Counted from the first letter of the stretch, positions 1 through 7,987 are shown. The stretch is 64,000 nucleotides of DNA from Pseudomonas fluorescens (GCF_001708445.1 NZ_CP015637.1:5643001-5707000), one strand, 5' to 3'. The notes: generated by a model not told the origin, from the sequence alone. Translations and numbers: made by a program.

Positions 1-1
1 G

Positions 2-1135
2 GCCCTGGACTGGCTCGCCGACCAGCGCCAAGCCATGGAAGCACTGCTGCAGCGTATCGTCGACACCGACTCCAACAGCTATGACAAGGCGGGCGTCGAC
101 GCCGTGGGCGCGCTGCTCGCGGCTGAACTGGAAGCCGACGGCATCCTGCTCAAGCGCATACCGGTCGATGGTTTTGGCGACGTGATACTCGCCGAAGTGC
201 CAGGCGAACCGGGAAAACCGGTGCTGTTGCTCGGCCATCGCGACACGGTGTTCCCCAAAGGCACCACCACGACGCGCGGCTATAGTCGCGACGCCAACCT
301 CGCCTATGGCCCCGGCGTCGCCGACATGAAAGGCGGCTTGGTGCTCAATTGCTTCGCCCTCATGGCACTCAAGCGCGCCGGCCGGTTGCCCTATCCGGTG
401 CAGGTTCTGTACACCGGTGATGAAGAGATCGGTTCCGGCAGCGCCAGACCCCATATCGAAAACGCCGCCCGTGCCGCCCGCGCCGTACTCAATACCGAAC
501 CCGGCCGGGCCAGCGGTAACGTGGTCAACGCACGCAAAGGCGGAGCCACGCTGATCATCGAAGTCAGCGGCCGCGCGGCGCATGCCGGGGTCAACCATGC
601 TGACGGAGCCAGCGCCATCGAAGCCCTGGCACGCAAGATCGTCAAGCTGCATGCCTTGACCGATTACCCGGCAGGCATCACCACTAACGTTGGCCTGATA
701 TCCGGTGGCACGTCCAGCAACACCGTCGCGCCCAGCGCCTGCGCCCGGCTGGACGTGCGCTTCATCGAACTCAAGCATTGGGATCAAATCTTCAGCGCAA
801 TCCAGGCCATCGTCGCCGAAGAAGAACTGATCGGCACCCGCGCCATCCTCAAGGAAGCGACGACTTTTCTACCGATGGAAGCCCATCACAGCGAACGGCT
901 GCTGCACATCTACCAACAAAAAGCGCGTGCGCTGGGTTTCAGCGTCGAAGGCGAATTCACCGGCGGTTGCGCCGACTCCGGATTCACCGCCAGCCTGGGC
1001 ATTCCAACCCTGTGTGGCCTCGGGCCGGTGGGTGGCAAGGTTCACACCGATCGTGAATATCTGGAGCTGGACACGCTGGTGCCTCGCGCGCAGGCGTTGG
1101 TGGCGACCATTCTGGCGGTCGGCGACAGCGTTTGA
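2..1135 (+). CDS. M20-family metallopeptidase, carboxypeptidase G2-like (5' end outside window)
   Basis: Zinc-dependent exopeptidase of the M20/CPG2 type, expected to release a C-terminal amino acid (often glutamate) from folate-like or acyl-amino-acid substrates. The reading frame is open from base 2, and the eleven residues before the first Met (base 35) look like family sequence, so the start lies upstream of the window. Metal-site motifs are in the usual order: GHRDTV (His68/Asp70 counted from the base-35 Met), ADMKGG (Asp97), GDEEIGS (Glu130-Glu131), TEPGR (Glu155) and a C-terminal KVHTDREY. All expected ligands are present, so the enzyme looks active. It is convergent with the two small genes to its right. 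The exact substrate cannot be read from sequence; cytoplasmic or periplasmic location depends on the missing N-terminus. Confidence 0.88.
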   Translation, partial: ALDWLADQRQAMEALLQRIVDTDSNSYDKAGVDAVGALLAAELEADGILLKRIPVDGFGDVILAEVPGEPGKPVLLLGHRDTVFPKGTTTTRGYSRDANLAYGPGVADMKGGLVLNCFALMALKRAGRLPYPVQVLYTGDEEIGSGSARPHIENAARAARAVLNTEPGRASGNVVNARKGGATLIIEVSGRAAHAGVNHADGASAIEALARKIVKLHALTDYPAGITTNVGLISGGTSSNTVAPSACARLDVRFIELKHWDQIFSAIQAIVAEEELIGTRAILKEATTFLPMEAHHSERLLHIYQQKARALGFSVEGEFTGGCADSGFTASLGIPTLCGLGPVGGKVHTDREYLELDTLVPRAQALVATILAVGDSV

Positions 1136-1181
1136 GGTCATGGGTTTCTACGCGTCACCGAGGCCAGGGTATCCGACAGGT

Positions 1182-1604
1182 TCACAGGCAGCTCCCGCCG
1201 CTGTCGGGTATCACTTCAAGGTGGCGCGAATGGCTTACTCGGGCGAGGCTTTTCACCTGTTCTACTGCGGCAATGACCGAACGTTCGGCCGCCCCGTCTG
1301 AAGCAATCGGGTAGACGCAGGGCTGACCAATGGAAAGGCCGTGCAATAAACGCTCATCCAGTTCACCGAGCACGACAAAACAGCAGTCACCCTTGGCCAC
1401 TCGTACCTCAGCGAGCTGGCCAGGCACCGTGTTCACAGCATCGACATGGATCAGCGCCACATTGTCAAAACAGCTGAAACCCTGATGGATCAAATCAATA
1501 TGATTGCTATCAAGCCCGCACGCGATGACCACGATACGTGTGCAATTTGAAGGCTCGCGCATCCACTTCAGGGCATGGGTACGACAATCGGCAGCTTGGC
1601 TCAT
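1182..1604 (-). CDS. Unrecognised 140-aa protein, possible paralogue of the gene at 1658-2110
   Basis: I do not recognise this family. The open frame extends to 1895, but protein-like composition begins at the ATG at 1602-1604, just after the stop of the neighbouring gene, which fixes the start. The protein is soluble, with no signal peptide or membrane segment. The N-terminal motif KWMREPS followed by a hydrophobic strand (IVVIA) resembles VWIKEPS..VVIV in the next gene; NTVPG and a final AAVEQVKSLA segment also have counterparts there, so the two look like diverged tandem duplicates. Same strand and 53 bp downstream of that gene, so probably co-transcribed. The function is unknown. Proximity to acdS is suggestive, but a REP-like hairpin lies between them. 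Confidence 0.6.
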   Translation of the reverse strand: MSQAADCRTHALKWMREPSNCTRIVVIACGLDSNHIDLIHQGFSCFDNVALIHVDAVNTVPGQLAEVRVAKGDCCFVVLGELDERLLHGLSIGQPCVYPIASDGAAERSVIAAVEQVKSLARVSHSRHLEVIPDSGGSCL

Positions 1605-1657
1605 AGGCGTTGCCTTTGTTTGGGGGGATTCAACAAGCGAATGGGTGCGGACACTGG

Positions 1658-2110
1658 CTAAATCACGCCGCGCGCCTGCAGCACGCTTTTCGCCAGACCG
1701 CGGGTCGCCGAAAGCACTTGTTCTACCTGTTGATCCATCGCTGCGGTGGATGAGGCTATCGTTCCCAGTTCGACGACGCGCAACGGGTGACCGTGCACGG
1801 ACCCCAGCCAGGTCAAGCCAGGAACCGTGCCGACTTCGACATCCAGTAAAAAACTTCCGTGGGAGACGCCGCGCAACAGTTGGCTGGCATGGCACGTGTA
1901 GGCTCCAGCAGATTGCTCCGCCCGCAACCAGTCGACCATCAACGCCTCGGATTGCTTGACGGCCAGATAAGCCACCTGGTCCCAGTCATCTATCGCCACG
2001 TGCAGCTTGTCGATCATGTATTTGGGCAACGTAGCGCTGGTCACGATGACCACTCCGGCATCCGCCGAAGGTTCCTTGATCCAGACTGCGGATTGCGATA
2101 TCGCATGCAT
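1658..2110 (-). CDS. Unrecognised 150-aa protein, first of a tandem pair
   Basis: A family I do not recognise. Small soluble protein starting MHAISQSAVWIKEPS, with alternating hydrophobic strands (VVIVTSATL, VAYLAVKQ, SFLLDVEVG) that suggest an alpha/beta fold, and no export signal. It shares several short blocks with the protein encoded at 1182-1604: W-[IM]-[KR]-EPS, [WF]D-[QN]-VA, V-[GN]-TVPG and a helical C-terminus, but has about 30 extra residues in the middle. It is transcribed in the same direction as acdS, 137 bp downstream of it. That gap contains a REP-like hairpin (2132-2167), so read-through from acdS is possible but not evident. Homology of the pair was judged by eye. Confidence 0.62.
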   Translation of the reverse strand: MHAISQSAVWIKEPSADAGVVIVTSATLPKYMIDKLHVAIDDWDQVAYLAVKQSEALMVDWLRAEQSAGAYTCHASQLLRGVSHGSFLLDVEVGTVPGLTWLGSVHGHPLRVVELGTIASSTAAMDQQVEQVLSATRGLAKSVLQARGVI

Positions 2111-2131
2111 GGCGGTACTCCCGGCAGTTTG

Positions 2132-2167
2132 GTAGGAGCAGCTTGCTCCGGTCGGCGATCCGACGAT
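2132..2167. repeat. REP-like hairpin downstream of acdS
   Basis: Begins GTAGGAGCAGCTTGCTCC, a close relative of the GTAGGAGCGAG-CTTGCTCGCG palindrome found repeatedly in this window, followed by a second small palindrome (GTCGGCGATCCGAC). It lies between acdS and the two small genes and may act as a transcription or decay barrier. Confidence 0.6.
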
Positions 2168-2247
2168 GAGGCCGTGACATTCAATATTGATGCCGACTCA
2201 CCCACCGCTTCATGAGCAAGCGCCCTCCCACAGGTTATTGGTGTTAA

Positions 2248-3264
2248 TCAGCCGTTGCGGAACAGGAAGCTGTAGGCGTTCAGCGCAGGTGCCCCACCCA
2301 GGTGCGCGTAAAGCACTTTCGAGCCTTCGGGGAACTCGCCACGGCGGACCATTTCGATCATCCCGTGCATGGATTTGCCTTCATACACTGGGTCGGTCAA
2401 CACACCTTCAAGGCTGCCGCACAGGCGAATGGCTTCCAGCGTACCTTCGTTGGGCAAACCATATTCCGGGTAGGCGAAGCGTGTATCGAGCACCACGTCG
2501 TCTTCGGTGATCTCACGCCCCAGTTCCACCAGCTCGGCGGTGTGCCGGGCGATACGCAGGATCTGTGCCTTGGTCTTCTCGGGCTTGGCCGAGGCATCAA
2601 TGCCGATAACGTTCTTCGAACGGCCGTCCGCGGCAAAACCGACGACCATGCCGGCCTGGGTACTGCCGGTCACGGAGCAGACCACGATGTAGTCGAACTT
2701 GAACCCCAGTTGTTTTTCCTGTTCCCGCACTTCCTCGGCAAAGCCGACGAACCCAAGCCCGCCGTAGGGATGTTCGGAACAACCCGCCGGTATCGGGAAC
2801 GGCTTGCCACCCCGTTCCACCACGTCGTTCATGGCCTTCTCCCAACTGGGCCGAATACCGATGTCGAACCCTGCAGCGTCCAGTCGTACGTCAGCCCCCA
2901 TGATGCGGGACATCTCGATATTGCCGACCCGGTCATACACGGCGTCGGAGTAGTTCACCCAGTTTTCCTGGACCAGCACACACTTCATACCGAGGTGGGC
3001 AGCGACAGCGGCGACCTGGCGGGTCTGGTTCGACTGGATCCCGCCGATGGACACCAAGGTGTCGCAGCCCTGTTCGAGCGCCTCGGGAATCAGGTATTCG
3101 AGCTTGCGCGTCTTGTTGCCGCCAAAGGCCAGGCCACTGTTGCAGTCTTCACGTTTGGCATACAACTCGACCTTACCGCCCAGGTGTTCGCTGAGGCGTT
3201 TCAAGGGCGTGATCGGAGAAGGACCGAAGGTCAGCGGATAACGTTTAAAACGATTCAGGTTCAT
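2248..3264 (-). CDS. acdS: 1-aminocyclopropane-1-carboxylate (ACC) deaminase
   Basis: PLP-dependent enzyme that opens ACC, the plant ethylene precursor, to 2-oxobutyrate and ammonia; it gives root-associated bacteria a nitrogen source and lowers plant ethylene. At 338 aa it has exactly the usual length. The residues said to separate true ACC deaminases from D-cysteine desulfhydrases are all in place: Lys51 (PLP lysine, GGNKTRK), Tyr268, Tyr294-Glu295 (DPVYEGKS) and Leu322 (AHLGGAP). It is cytoplasmic. It diverges from an Lrp-type gene at 3466, the standard acdS-acdR arrangement, so induction by ACC through AcdR is expected. The start ATG has a GGAGCAG Shine-Dalgarno 7-8 bases upstream. Confidence 0.96.
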   Translation of the reverse strand: MNLNRFKRYPLTFGPSPITPLKRLSEHLGGKVELYAKREDCNSGLAFGGNKTRKLEYLIPEALEQGCDTLVSIGGIQSNQTRQVAAVAAHLGMKCVLVQENWVNYSDAVYDRVGNIEMSRIMGADVRLDAAGFDIGIRPSWEKAMNDVVERGGKPFPIPAGCSEHPYGGLGFVGFAEEVREQEKQLGFKFDYIVVCSVTGSTQAGMVVGFAADGRSKNVIGIDASAKPEKTKAQILRIARHTAELVELGREITEDDVVLDTRFAYPEYGLPNEGTLEAIRLCGSLEGVLTDPVYEGKSMHGMIEMVRRGEFPEGSKVLYAHLGGAPALNAYSFLFRNG

Positions 3265-3442
3265 GACTCTGCTCCTTGTTTATTGGACATCCAAGCGCCA
3301 GACCCAAAGGCAAAAAAGGCTGCGTTCCAGGTGCTTTCAGAGGGGCTTCGATGAGTTCAATATTAAGAACAAAGCCAAAAATATGTGTTGCAAGTTTCAA
3401 TCCATTAAAGAAATATAAATCAACCAATACAACTTAAAACCT

Positions 3443-3461
3443 ATTTTTACTGCGTAAAAAT
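3443..3461. promoter_or_regulatory. Perfect palindrome at the acdR translation start, candidate AcdR operator
   Basis: ATTTTTAC-TGC-GTAAAAAT: eight-base perfect arms around a 3-base centre, ending 4 bases before the acdR ATG. It sits in the AT-rich acdS-acdR divergent region. Its size and symmetry suit an Lrp-family dimer site. It occupies the position where a Shine-Dalgarno would lie. Confidence 0.55.
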
Positions 3462-3465
3462 CCAT

Positions 3466-3975
3466 ATGAACGCAACAAATACCCACAAGAAACTCGGCAC
3501 ATCCGGCTCGGAGCCGCATCCGCTGGACCGGACCGACCGCGCCATTCTCAAGACCCTGCAGCGAGACGCCTCGATCTCCAATGTGGCACTCGCCGAGAAG
3601 GTCAAACTGAGCGCGCCGGCCTGCCTGCGACGAGTCGAACGCCTCAAGCAGGCGGGCCTGATCAAGGGCATTGTCGCGTTGCTGGACAATCAAGCGCTCG
3701 ATGCAGGGATGGTGGTGTTGATCGGCGTGGTGCTGGACCGCTCGACACCGGAATCCTTCGCAGCTTTCGAAGCTGCGGCGCAAAAGGTGTCCGGCTGCAT
3801 GGAATGCCATGTGGTGACGGGGGAATTCGACTACTTCATGTTGATACGAACCAAGGACAGCAACAGTTTCAACCGGCTCCACGCGGAGCAACTGCTTTAC
3901 CTCCCCGGGGTTCGCCAGATTCGCTCGTTCATGGGGTTACGCCAGGTCTTGTCGACAACCCACATCCCCCTTTGA
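3466..3975 (+). CDS. acdR: Lrp/AsnC-family regulator of ACC deaminase
   Basis: 169-aa Lrp-type transcription factor. The N-terminal helix-turn-helix (about residues 20-75) contains LDRTDRAILKTLQRD and SAPACLRRVERL; the C-terminal RAM ligand-binding domain (about 85-160) contains GVVLDRSTPESFAAFE and the conserved CHVVTGEFDYFMLIR block. Its divergent position next to acdS matches characterised acdR genes, whose product activates acdS when ACC or leucine-type effectors are sensed. No clear Shine-Dalgarno precedes the ATG; a perfect palindrome lies there instead. The 18-residue extension before LDRTDR is longer than in many Lrp proteins, but no downstream ATG or GTG start is available. Confidence 0.9.
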   Translation: MNATNTHKKLGTSGSEPHPLDRTDRAILKTLQRDASISNVALAEKVKLSAPACLRRVERLKQAGLIKGIVALLDNQALDAGMVVLIGVVLDRSTPESFAAFEAAAQKVSGCMECHVVTGEFDYFMLIRTKDSNSFNRLHAEQLLYLPGVRQIRSFMGLRQVLSTTHIPL

Positions 3976-4369
3976 GGCTCAAATCAGCCCGATGCCAGGT
4001 TGTATCGACCCGCAAGGGCAGGCATTGATTTCGACAAACGCATTTGGACCCTCCCTCCAGAGCGCATGAAAAAGCATCGCCGTAATAACTACGCCATGGA
4101 TGTTTGCGGGCGTTGACCTCTGTGGCCCGTGGCGACGACTTAGTTACGCCAACTCCCGCTGTTAAATACCGCCAACACCCGTCCTCATTTCAGAGCAGAA
4201 ACTCTCGCTGCTGCTGTGCGACGCACCCACGCGAATCGTGCACAAGCAGGTGTTTGTGCACTGTCTTTTCCAACCAAACGGTTGTCCTTTCGAACAAAGC
4301 GACGCTATTCCGTTCTGCCTAACTTTGACCTTACGGCATATCCAGCAAACTGCGCCGATGAGGTAGCCC
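3976..4369. other. Non-coding stretch
   Basis: No convincing gene. Open frames here (for example minus strand 4162-4563) are rich in Cys, Ser and Arg with no family resemblance. No strong terminator or REP element was seen. It may hold the promoter for the downstream 4370-6255 unit. Confidence 0.4.
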
Positions 4370-4642
4370 ATGCATCTTGAACAACAACAAGTGACCGACG
4401 ACTTCAGGTTGCTGCATATGCGCGACCTGGCACCTGAAGAGTTCGTTTCGTGGCTGCTCGAGTGGGGGGCATGTGCACTTCGGGCTCGGCAGGCGAGTGC
4501 CGCAGGTAAACCTGAGCGTGTGCCTGATCCCAAAATAAAGTGTTCGAATACATCAACTTCCATCAGCAGACAGGGATGTTTCGCGACGCACTACCGGCAC
4601 GAAGCTGAAAGTAACCTGCACCCACTTCATCACATTCAATAA
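4370..4642 (+). CDS. Possible small protein, 90 aa, unrecognised
   Basis: Weakly supported gene. The first 55 residues (MHLEQQQVTDDFRLLHMRDL..EEFVSWLLEWGA) have plausible protein composition, and a GAGG lies about 8 bases before the ATG; the remainder (many Ser, His, Thr) looks less convincing, so a frameshift or chance extension is possible. It ends 57 bp before the outer-membrane channel gene on the same strand, so if real it may be the first gene of a three-gene unit. No function can be proposed. Confidence 0.35.
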   Translation: MHLEQQQVTDDFRLLHMRDLAPEEFVSWLLEWGACALRARQASAAGKPERVPDPKIKCSNTSTSISRQGCFATHYRHEAESNLHPLHHIQ

Positions 4643-4699
4643 GCCGCAGCCTGTGACCCGAAAAGTTCGCACAGCTGCCCTATGCAAAGGAACTCCATA

Positions 4700-5566
4700 A
4701 TGAAAAAGGTACGTCTGCTGACACTCACCACTGTATTACCGGCACTTCAAGCACAAGCTATCGAAGTGGCTCCTGGAGACTACGAGCAATATCCGGTAGG
4801 CGCCACCATCGGCGTCATTTACTACCAACACTCCACGACAGACTCGGCGTATGCAAACGGTCACAAAGTCAGTTCGGACTTCAAACTGACCTCCGACGTC
4901 GGCATCCTGCGTTTGCTGCATGTGTACGGGTTGACCGACACCGTCACAATCGATCCGCAATTCCTGCTGCCATTCGGGCACGTTTCCAGCGGCGGAGAGG
5001 CTTCAACGCTTGGCAATACGAATGGCGTTGGCGACCTAACGCTGGCAGCCCCGGTCAGGTTAAGACTCAACGACGCCCGTGACACTCTTAGCTTCACACC
5101 CTACCTGTTCGTACCCACTGGCAACTACGACAAAGACGATCCGCTGAACATCGGTGAGAACCGCTGGAAATTCGAACTACAAGGCGCTTACGTCAAACAC
5201 TTCACTCAACAATGGGCCATTGACCTGGTTGGCGGAGCTACCTGGTATGGCGATAACAATGACTATGGCGCCAACGCAGACCGGCTCAAGCAGAAGGTTT
5301 CTTACGCTACACAGGTGATGGGGCGCTATATGCCCGATGCCACAACGGCGTTCGCCTTAGGCTTCGGGCATCTCTGGGGCGGGGAAACCCGCGTCGATCA
5401 AGTCAACCAGAATAACGAAATCGGAACCACAAACTTCCGTGTGACAGCAACTAAGTTCTTCACCGCTAAAGACCAAATCCAACTGCAGCTGGGCAAGGAC
5501 CTCTCCGTAGATAACGGGACCAAGGAAGACTTTCGAATGAACTTGCGTTACGCGCACGTTTTTTAA
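4700..5566 (+). CDS. Outer-membrane channel-like protein of the phenol MetA-pathway family (PF13557 type)
   Basis: 288-aa exported protein. I chose the ATG at 4700 because AAAGGA sits 8 bases upstream and the product then starts with a clean signal peptide (MKKVRLLTLTTVLPALQAQA, cleavage after AQA). The mature part has the family's features: VAPGDYEQYPVGATIGVIYYQH at its start (an SphA/MetA-type opening), many alternating amphipathic strands, FTPYLFVPTGNYD, and a terminal aromatic residue (YAHVF) typical of outer-membrane barrels. Members are thought to let hydrophobic or aromatic compounds across the outer membrane; the substrate is unknown here. The truncated haemoglobin gene follows after 164 bp on the same strand, suggesting a shared context. 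Confidence 0.75.
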   Translation: MKKVRLLTLTTVLPALQAQAIEVAPGDYEQYPVGATIGVIYYQHSTTDSAYANGHKVSSDFKLTSDVGILRLLHVYGLTDTVTIDPQFLLPFGHVSSGGEASTLGNTNGVGDLTLAAPVRLRLNDARDTLSFTPYLFVPTGNYDKDDPLNIGENRWKFELQGAYVKHFTQQWAIDLVGGATWYGDNNDYGANADRLKQKVSYATQVMGRYMPDATTAFALGFGHLWGGETRVDQVNQNNEIGTTNFRVTATKFFTAKDQIQLQLGKDLSVDNGTKEDFRMNLRYAHVF

Positions 5567-5730
5567 GCGTCTGTCCCTCTAGACCAAATGGTTGGCGTTG
5601 CTAACCAAGCGTGTGCCCGACGGCAGACCTAACCTCGATACTTCGTAAGCCCTTGCAACCTTATCAACCGCGCCGAATCCGGCATTGAGCCAACAAGAAT
5701 CGCCCTCACACGAAACGGAGAAATCGCATC

Positions 5731-6255
5731 ATGACCGATCAGCAACCATCTATTGAACAACAACCCTCCCTCTATACACGTCTTGGTGGTTATGACGTTA
5801 TTTATCAGTTCGCGGGCGCAGTTTTAAGGAAAACAATGGCACATCCTGTCATTGGCCACATTTGGGCGCATATGTCCGAGTCGACTTTCCAAAAGGAACA
5901 TATCAACTTTGTCGACTTTCTTTCCCAACACTGGGGGGGCAGCGCCAAATATCGCGGGAGAGACATGGTTACCGCCCATCGTGGCATGGGACTTACCGAG
6001 GAGCACTGGCAAGCCACGCTCGATTGTCTGGAGGAGTGCTACAACGACTACGACCTGGCGCCGGAGCTACGCAAGGAGGTCAACGACTTTTTGGTCAAGT
6101 TCAAACCCGCCGTGATCGGCAGCCCGTCCTATCGAGACGTGGTTCTCGCTCACCCTGAAATGGACCCGGCCAAGGGCATGAAAAGCGTTGGCGTTATCTG
6201 GCCCAAACACGGCAAGTCCGCTGAACAGGAAACCGTCCCCAAGTTGGAACAGTAA
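5731..6255 (+). CDS. Truncated haemoglobin, group 1 (trHbN-like) with C-terminal extension
   Basis: 174-aa haem protein. The opening SLYTRLGGYDVI and the block LSQHWGGSAKYRGRDM-VTAHRGMG are characteristic of 2-over-2 globins; His83 is the expected proximal haem ligand. The globin fold covers about residues 12-125; about 45 polar residues follow (SYRDVVLAHPEMDPAKG...). By manual alignment the distal B10 position, usually Tyr in group 1, is Ala28 (YQFAGAV), which would alter ligand chemistry. Such proteins bind O2 or NO and often act in NO detoxification or oxygen delivery to oxygenases. It lies downstream of an aromatic-compound channel gene. AACGGAG precedes the ATG at good distance. Confidence 0.85.
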   Translation: MTDQQPSIEQQPSLYTRLGGYDVIYQFAGAVLRKTMAHPVIGHIWAHMSESTFQKEHINFVDFLSQHWGGSAKYRGRDMVTAHRGMGLTEEHWQATLDCLEECYNDYDLAPELRKEVNDFLVKFKPAVIGSPSYRDVVLAHPEMDPAKGMKSVGVIWPKHGKSAEQETVPKLEQ

Positions 6256-6389
6256 GCCTGCTCGGCCACATGAGCATCGATACCCCCTGGGGCGAAGCAG
6301 TCCTCCACAACCAAGTGCCGCTCGGTCACTGGCGCCAGCTTAGGACCAGGCCCCGCAGCGGCGAGCCTCTCGAACAGTCAAATGATCAG

Positions 6390-6417
6390 AAAAAGACGTC
6401 CACGGGCGTCTTTTTTT
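6390..6417. terminator. Bidirectional rho-independent terminator
   Basis: AAAAAGACGTCC-ACGG-GCGTCTTTTTTT: GC stem flanked by A-run and T-run, so it can work on both strands. It closes the haemoglobin unit on the plus strand and, on the minus strand, lies just past the decayed gene ending at 6451. Confidence 0.8.
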
Positions 6418-6450
6418 GTGCCTGAAATCCAATAAATACGGGGTTCAGGG

Positions 6451-6560
6451 CTACTGGGGCTTTTCAGATTTTTTGAGTTCCAGGCTGATGGCCGTGTTGA
6501 ACGGGGCAATCTGCCGCGCCTCGTCGATGCGTAAGCCACTCGCAGCTCACGAAAGCCTTT
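6451..6560 (-). pseudogene. C-terminal gene remnant
   Basis: On the minus strand a protein-like tail (RIDEARQIAPFNTAISLELK.. then a TAG at 6451-6453) is followed by the bidirectional terminator at 6390-6417, as expected at the end of a real gene. Upstream the frame is broken by a stop within about 110 bases and no start is available. I do not recognise the family. It is interpreted as the 3' end of a gene whose body has been deleted. Confidence 0.4.
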
Positions 6561-6604
6561 CAATCCATTGTCTCGGTGCCCGTACGGCCTAAGACCTGCG
6601 CGAG

Positions 6605-6724
6605 ATGGCCGCGCCGTGGCGGATGGAGGACCTGTTCAACCTCACGCTTCGGCTGACTCATCGATTCATCCAGGATAAGCAGGCGATTTTCCGCGAGCGG
6701 ATCGCTTCTAAAGGCTGGCGCTAG
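6605..6724 (+). pseudogene. Short gene remnant or 39-aa small ORF
   Basis: ATG at 6605 to TAG at 6722-6724 encodes MAAPWRMEDLFNLTLRLTHR and then a basic helical tail ending ASKGWR. The composition is protein-like, but no Shine-Dalgarno precedes the ATG and an in-frame TAA lies 15 bases upstream. It reads like the C-terminus of a longer helical protein. Family not recognised; an intact micro-protein is the alternative. Confidence 0.35.
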
Positions 6725-6776
6725 CGCGGACTTTGTTGTGCCTCGCTTAACCCGAGAGGCCGTATAAAATTGTTTT

Positions 6777-6791
6777 TCTAAATCATTCTCA
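6777..6791. promoter_or_regulatory. Fur-box-like sequence
   Basis: TCTAAATCATTCTCA; its reverse complement TGAGAATGATTTAGA matches the 7-1-7 Fur consensus at about 11 of 14 positions. It lies in an AT-rich stretch next to gene debris, about 190 bp before cheV. It may be left over from a deleted iron-regulated gene. Confidence 0.3.
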
Positions 6792-6979
6792 ACAATAAAA
6801 ATAGCAAGTTAGCCAACTAACTACTTTCAAACACTCGTCCAAATAGACAATCATTCCGCCCCCATCGCTTAAACAGCAAACCCACCCACAATTTTATTTT
6901 CACATATATTTTACATTCCCCTACATATGCTAATGTCATTACGACATCAACGCTGTTCAGCCAGGTTCAAGGAGTGTGT

Positions 6980-7912
6980 ATGACCGGCGTATTGGCATCC
7001 GTTAACAGCCGCACCCAGCTGGTCGGTCAGAACCGACTTGAACTGCTGCTATTCCGTTTCAACAATCACCAGCTGTATGGGATCAACGTATTTAAAGTCC
7101 GGGAAGTTATACGCTGCCCGAAGTTATCATCAATACCAAAGTCTAATAGCAACATTTGTGGCGTCGCCAACATCCGAGGTGTCTGCATTCCTATTCTTGA
7201 CCTGGCCATGGCCACTGGGTTGCCCGGCGTCGAGGATCAGGAAAGCGCTTTTATAATACTTACGGAGTACAACAACCGCGTTCAGGGTTTTCTGGTCTAT
7301 GCGGTCGAGCACATCGTCAATTTGAACTGGGAAGACATCCATCCGCCCCCCAAGGGCAGCGGTGAGAACAATTACCTGACTGCCGTTACACGCACGGATG
7401 ATCGCCTGGTCGAGATCATCGATGTGGAAAAGGTGCTGACAGAAATCTCGCCATCCTCCGAGGAAATCTCCAGCGGCGTGGTGGAACACGAGGTCAGCCA
7501 GCGGGCTAAGCACCTGCGGGTGCTGACCGTGGATGACTCGATGGTCGCGCGTAAGCAAGTGACCCGCTGCCTGGAGACCGTGGGCGTCGAGGTGGTGGCC
7601 TTGAACGATGGGCGCCAGGCGCTTGATTACCTGCGGGCCATGCTCGACGAGGGGCGCAAGCCGGAGGAGGAGTTCCTGATGATGATCTCCGACATCGAAA
7701 TGCCAGAGATGGACGGTTACACCCTGACCGCTGAAATCCGCCACGACCCGCGCATGGCCAAGCTGCACATCGTGCTGCACACCTCACTCTCGGGCGGGTT
7801 CAACCAGGCGATGGTCAAGAAAGTCGGCGCCGATGACTTCCTCGCCAAGTTCCGCCCCGATGACTTGGCCGGCCGCGTGGTCTCACGAATCAAGGCGGCC
7901 ACCCCGAACTGA
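6980..7912 (+). CDS. cheV: Chemotaxis coupling/response protein CheV
   Basis: 310-aa fusion of a CheW-like coupling domain (about residues 5-160, with LLLFRFNNHQLYGINVFKVRE and the GVANIRGVCIPILDL block) and a CheY-like receiver (about 180-305, with VLTVDDSMVARKQ, the phospho-acceptor Asp238 in MISDIEMPEMDGY, and a C-terminal Lys in FLAKFRP). It links chemoreceptors to the histidine kinase CheA and allows phosphorylation-dependent adaptation. The ATG at 6980 is preferred over the GTG at 6974 because AAGGAG lies 6 bases before it. It leads a same-strand group with an HD-GYP phosphodiesterase and a chemoreceptor, a plausible signalling module. Confidence 0.93.
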   Translation: MTGVLASVNSRTQLVGQNRLELLLFRFNNHQLYGINVFKVREVIRCPKLSSIPKSNSNICGVANIRGVCIPILDLAMATGLPGVEDQESAFIILTEYNNRVQGFLVYAVEHIVNLNWEDIHPPPKGSGENNYLTAVTRTDDRLVEIIDVEKVLTEISPSSEEISSGVVEHEVSQRAKHLRVLTVDDSMVARKQVTRCLETVGVEVVALNDGRQALDYLRAMLDEGRKPEEEFLMMISDIEMPEMDGYTLTAEIRHDPRMAKLHIVLHTSLSGGFNQAMVKKVGADDFLAKFRPDDLAGRVVSRIKAATPN

Positions 7913-7987
7913 CGCTTTACGACAACAACACTCAAGCCAAGGAGGCTGTAGGGAAACGAATAAGAACAAAATGACAGAGGGCTAATC

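Noticed and set aside
4162..4563. 133-codon minus-strand frame in the gap before the channel gene
   Set aside because: Cys- and Ser-rich composition, no Shine-Dalgarno and no recognisable fold; the small plus-strand ORF at 4370 is slightly more credible.
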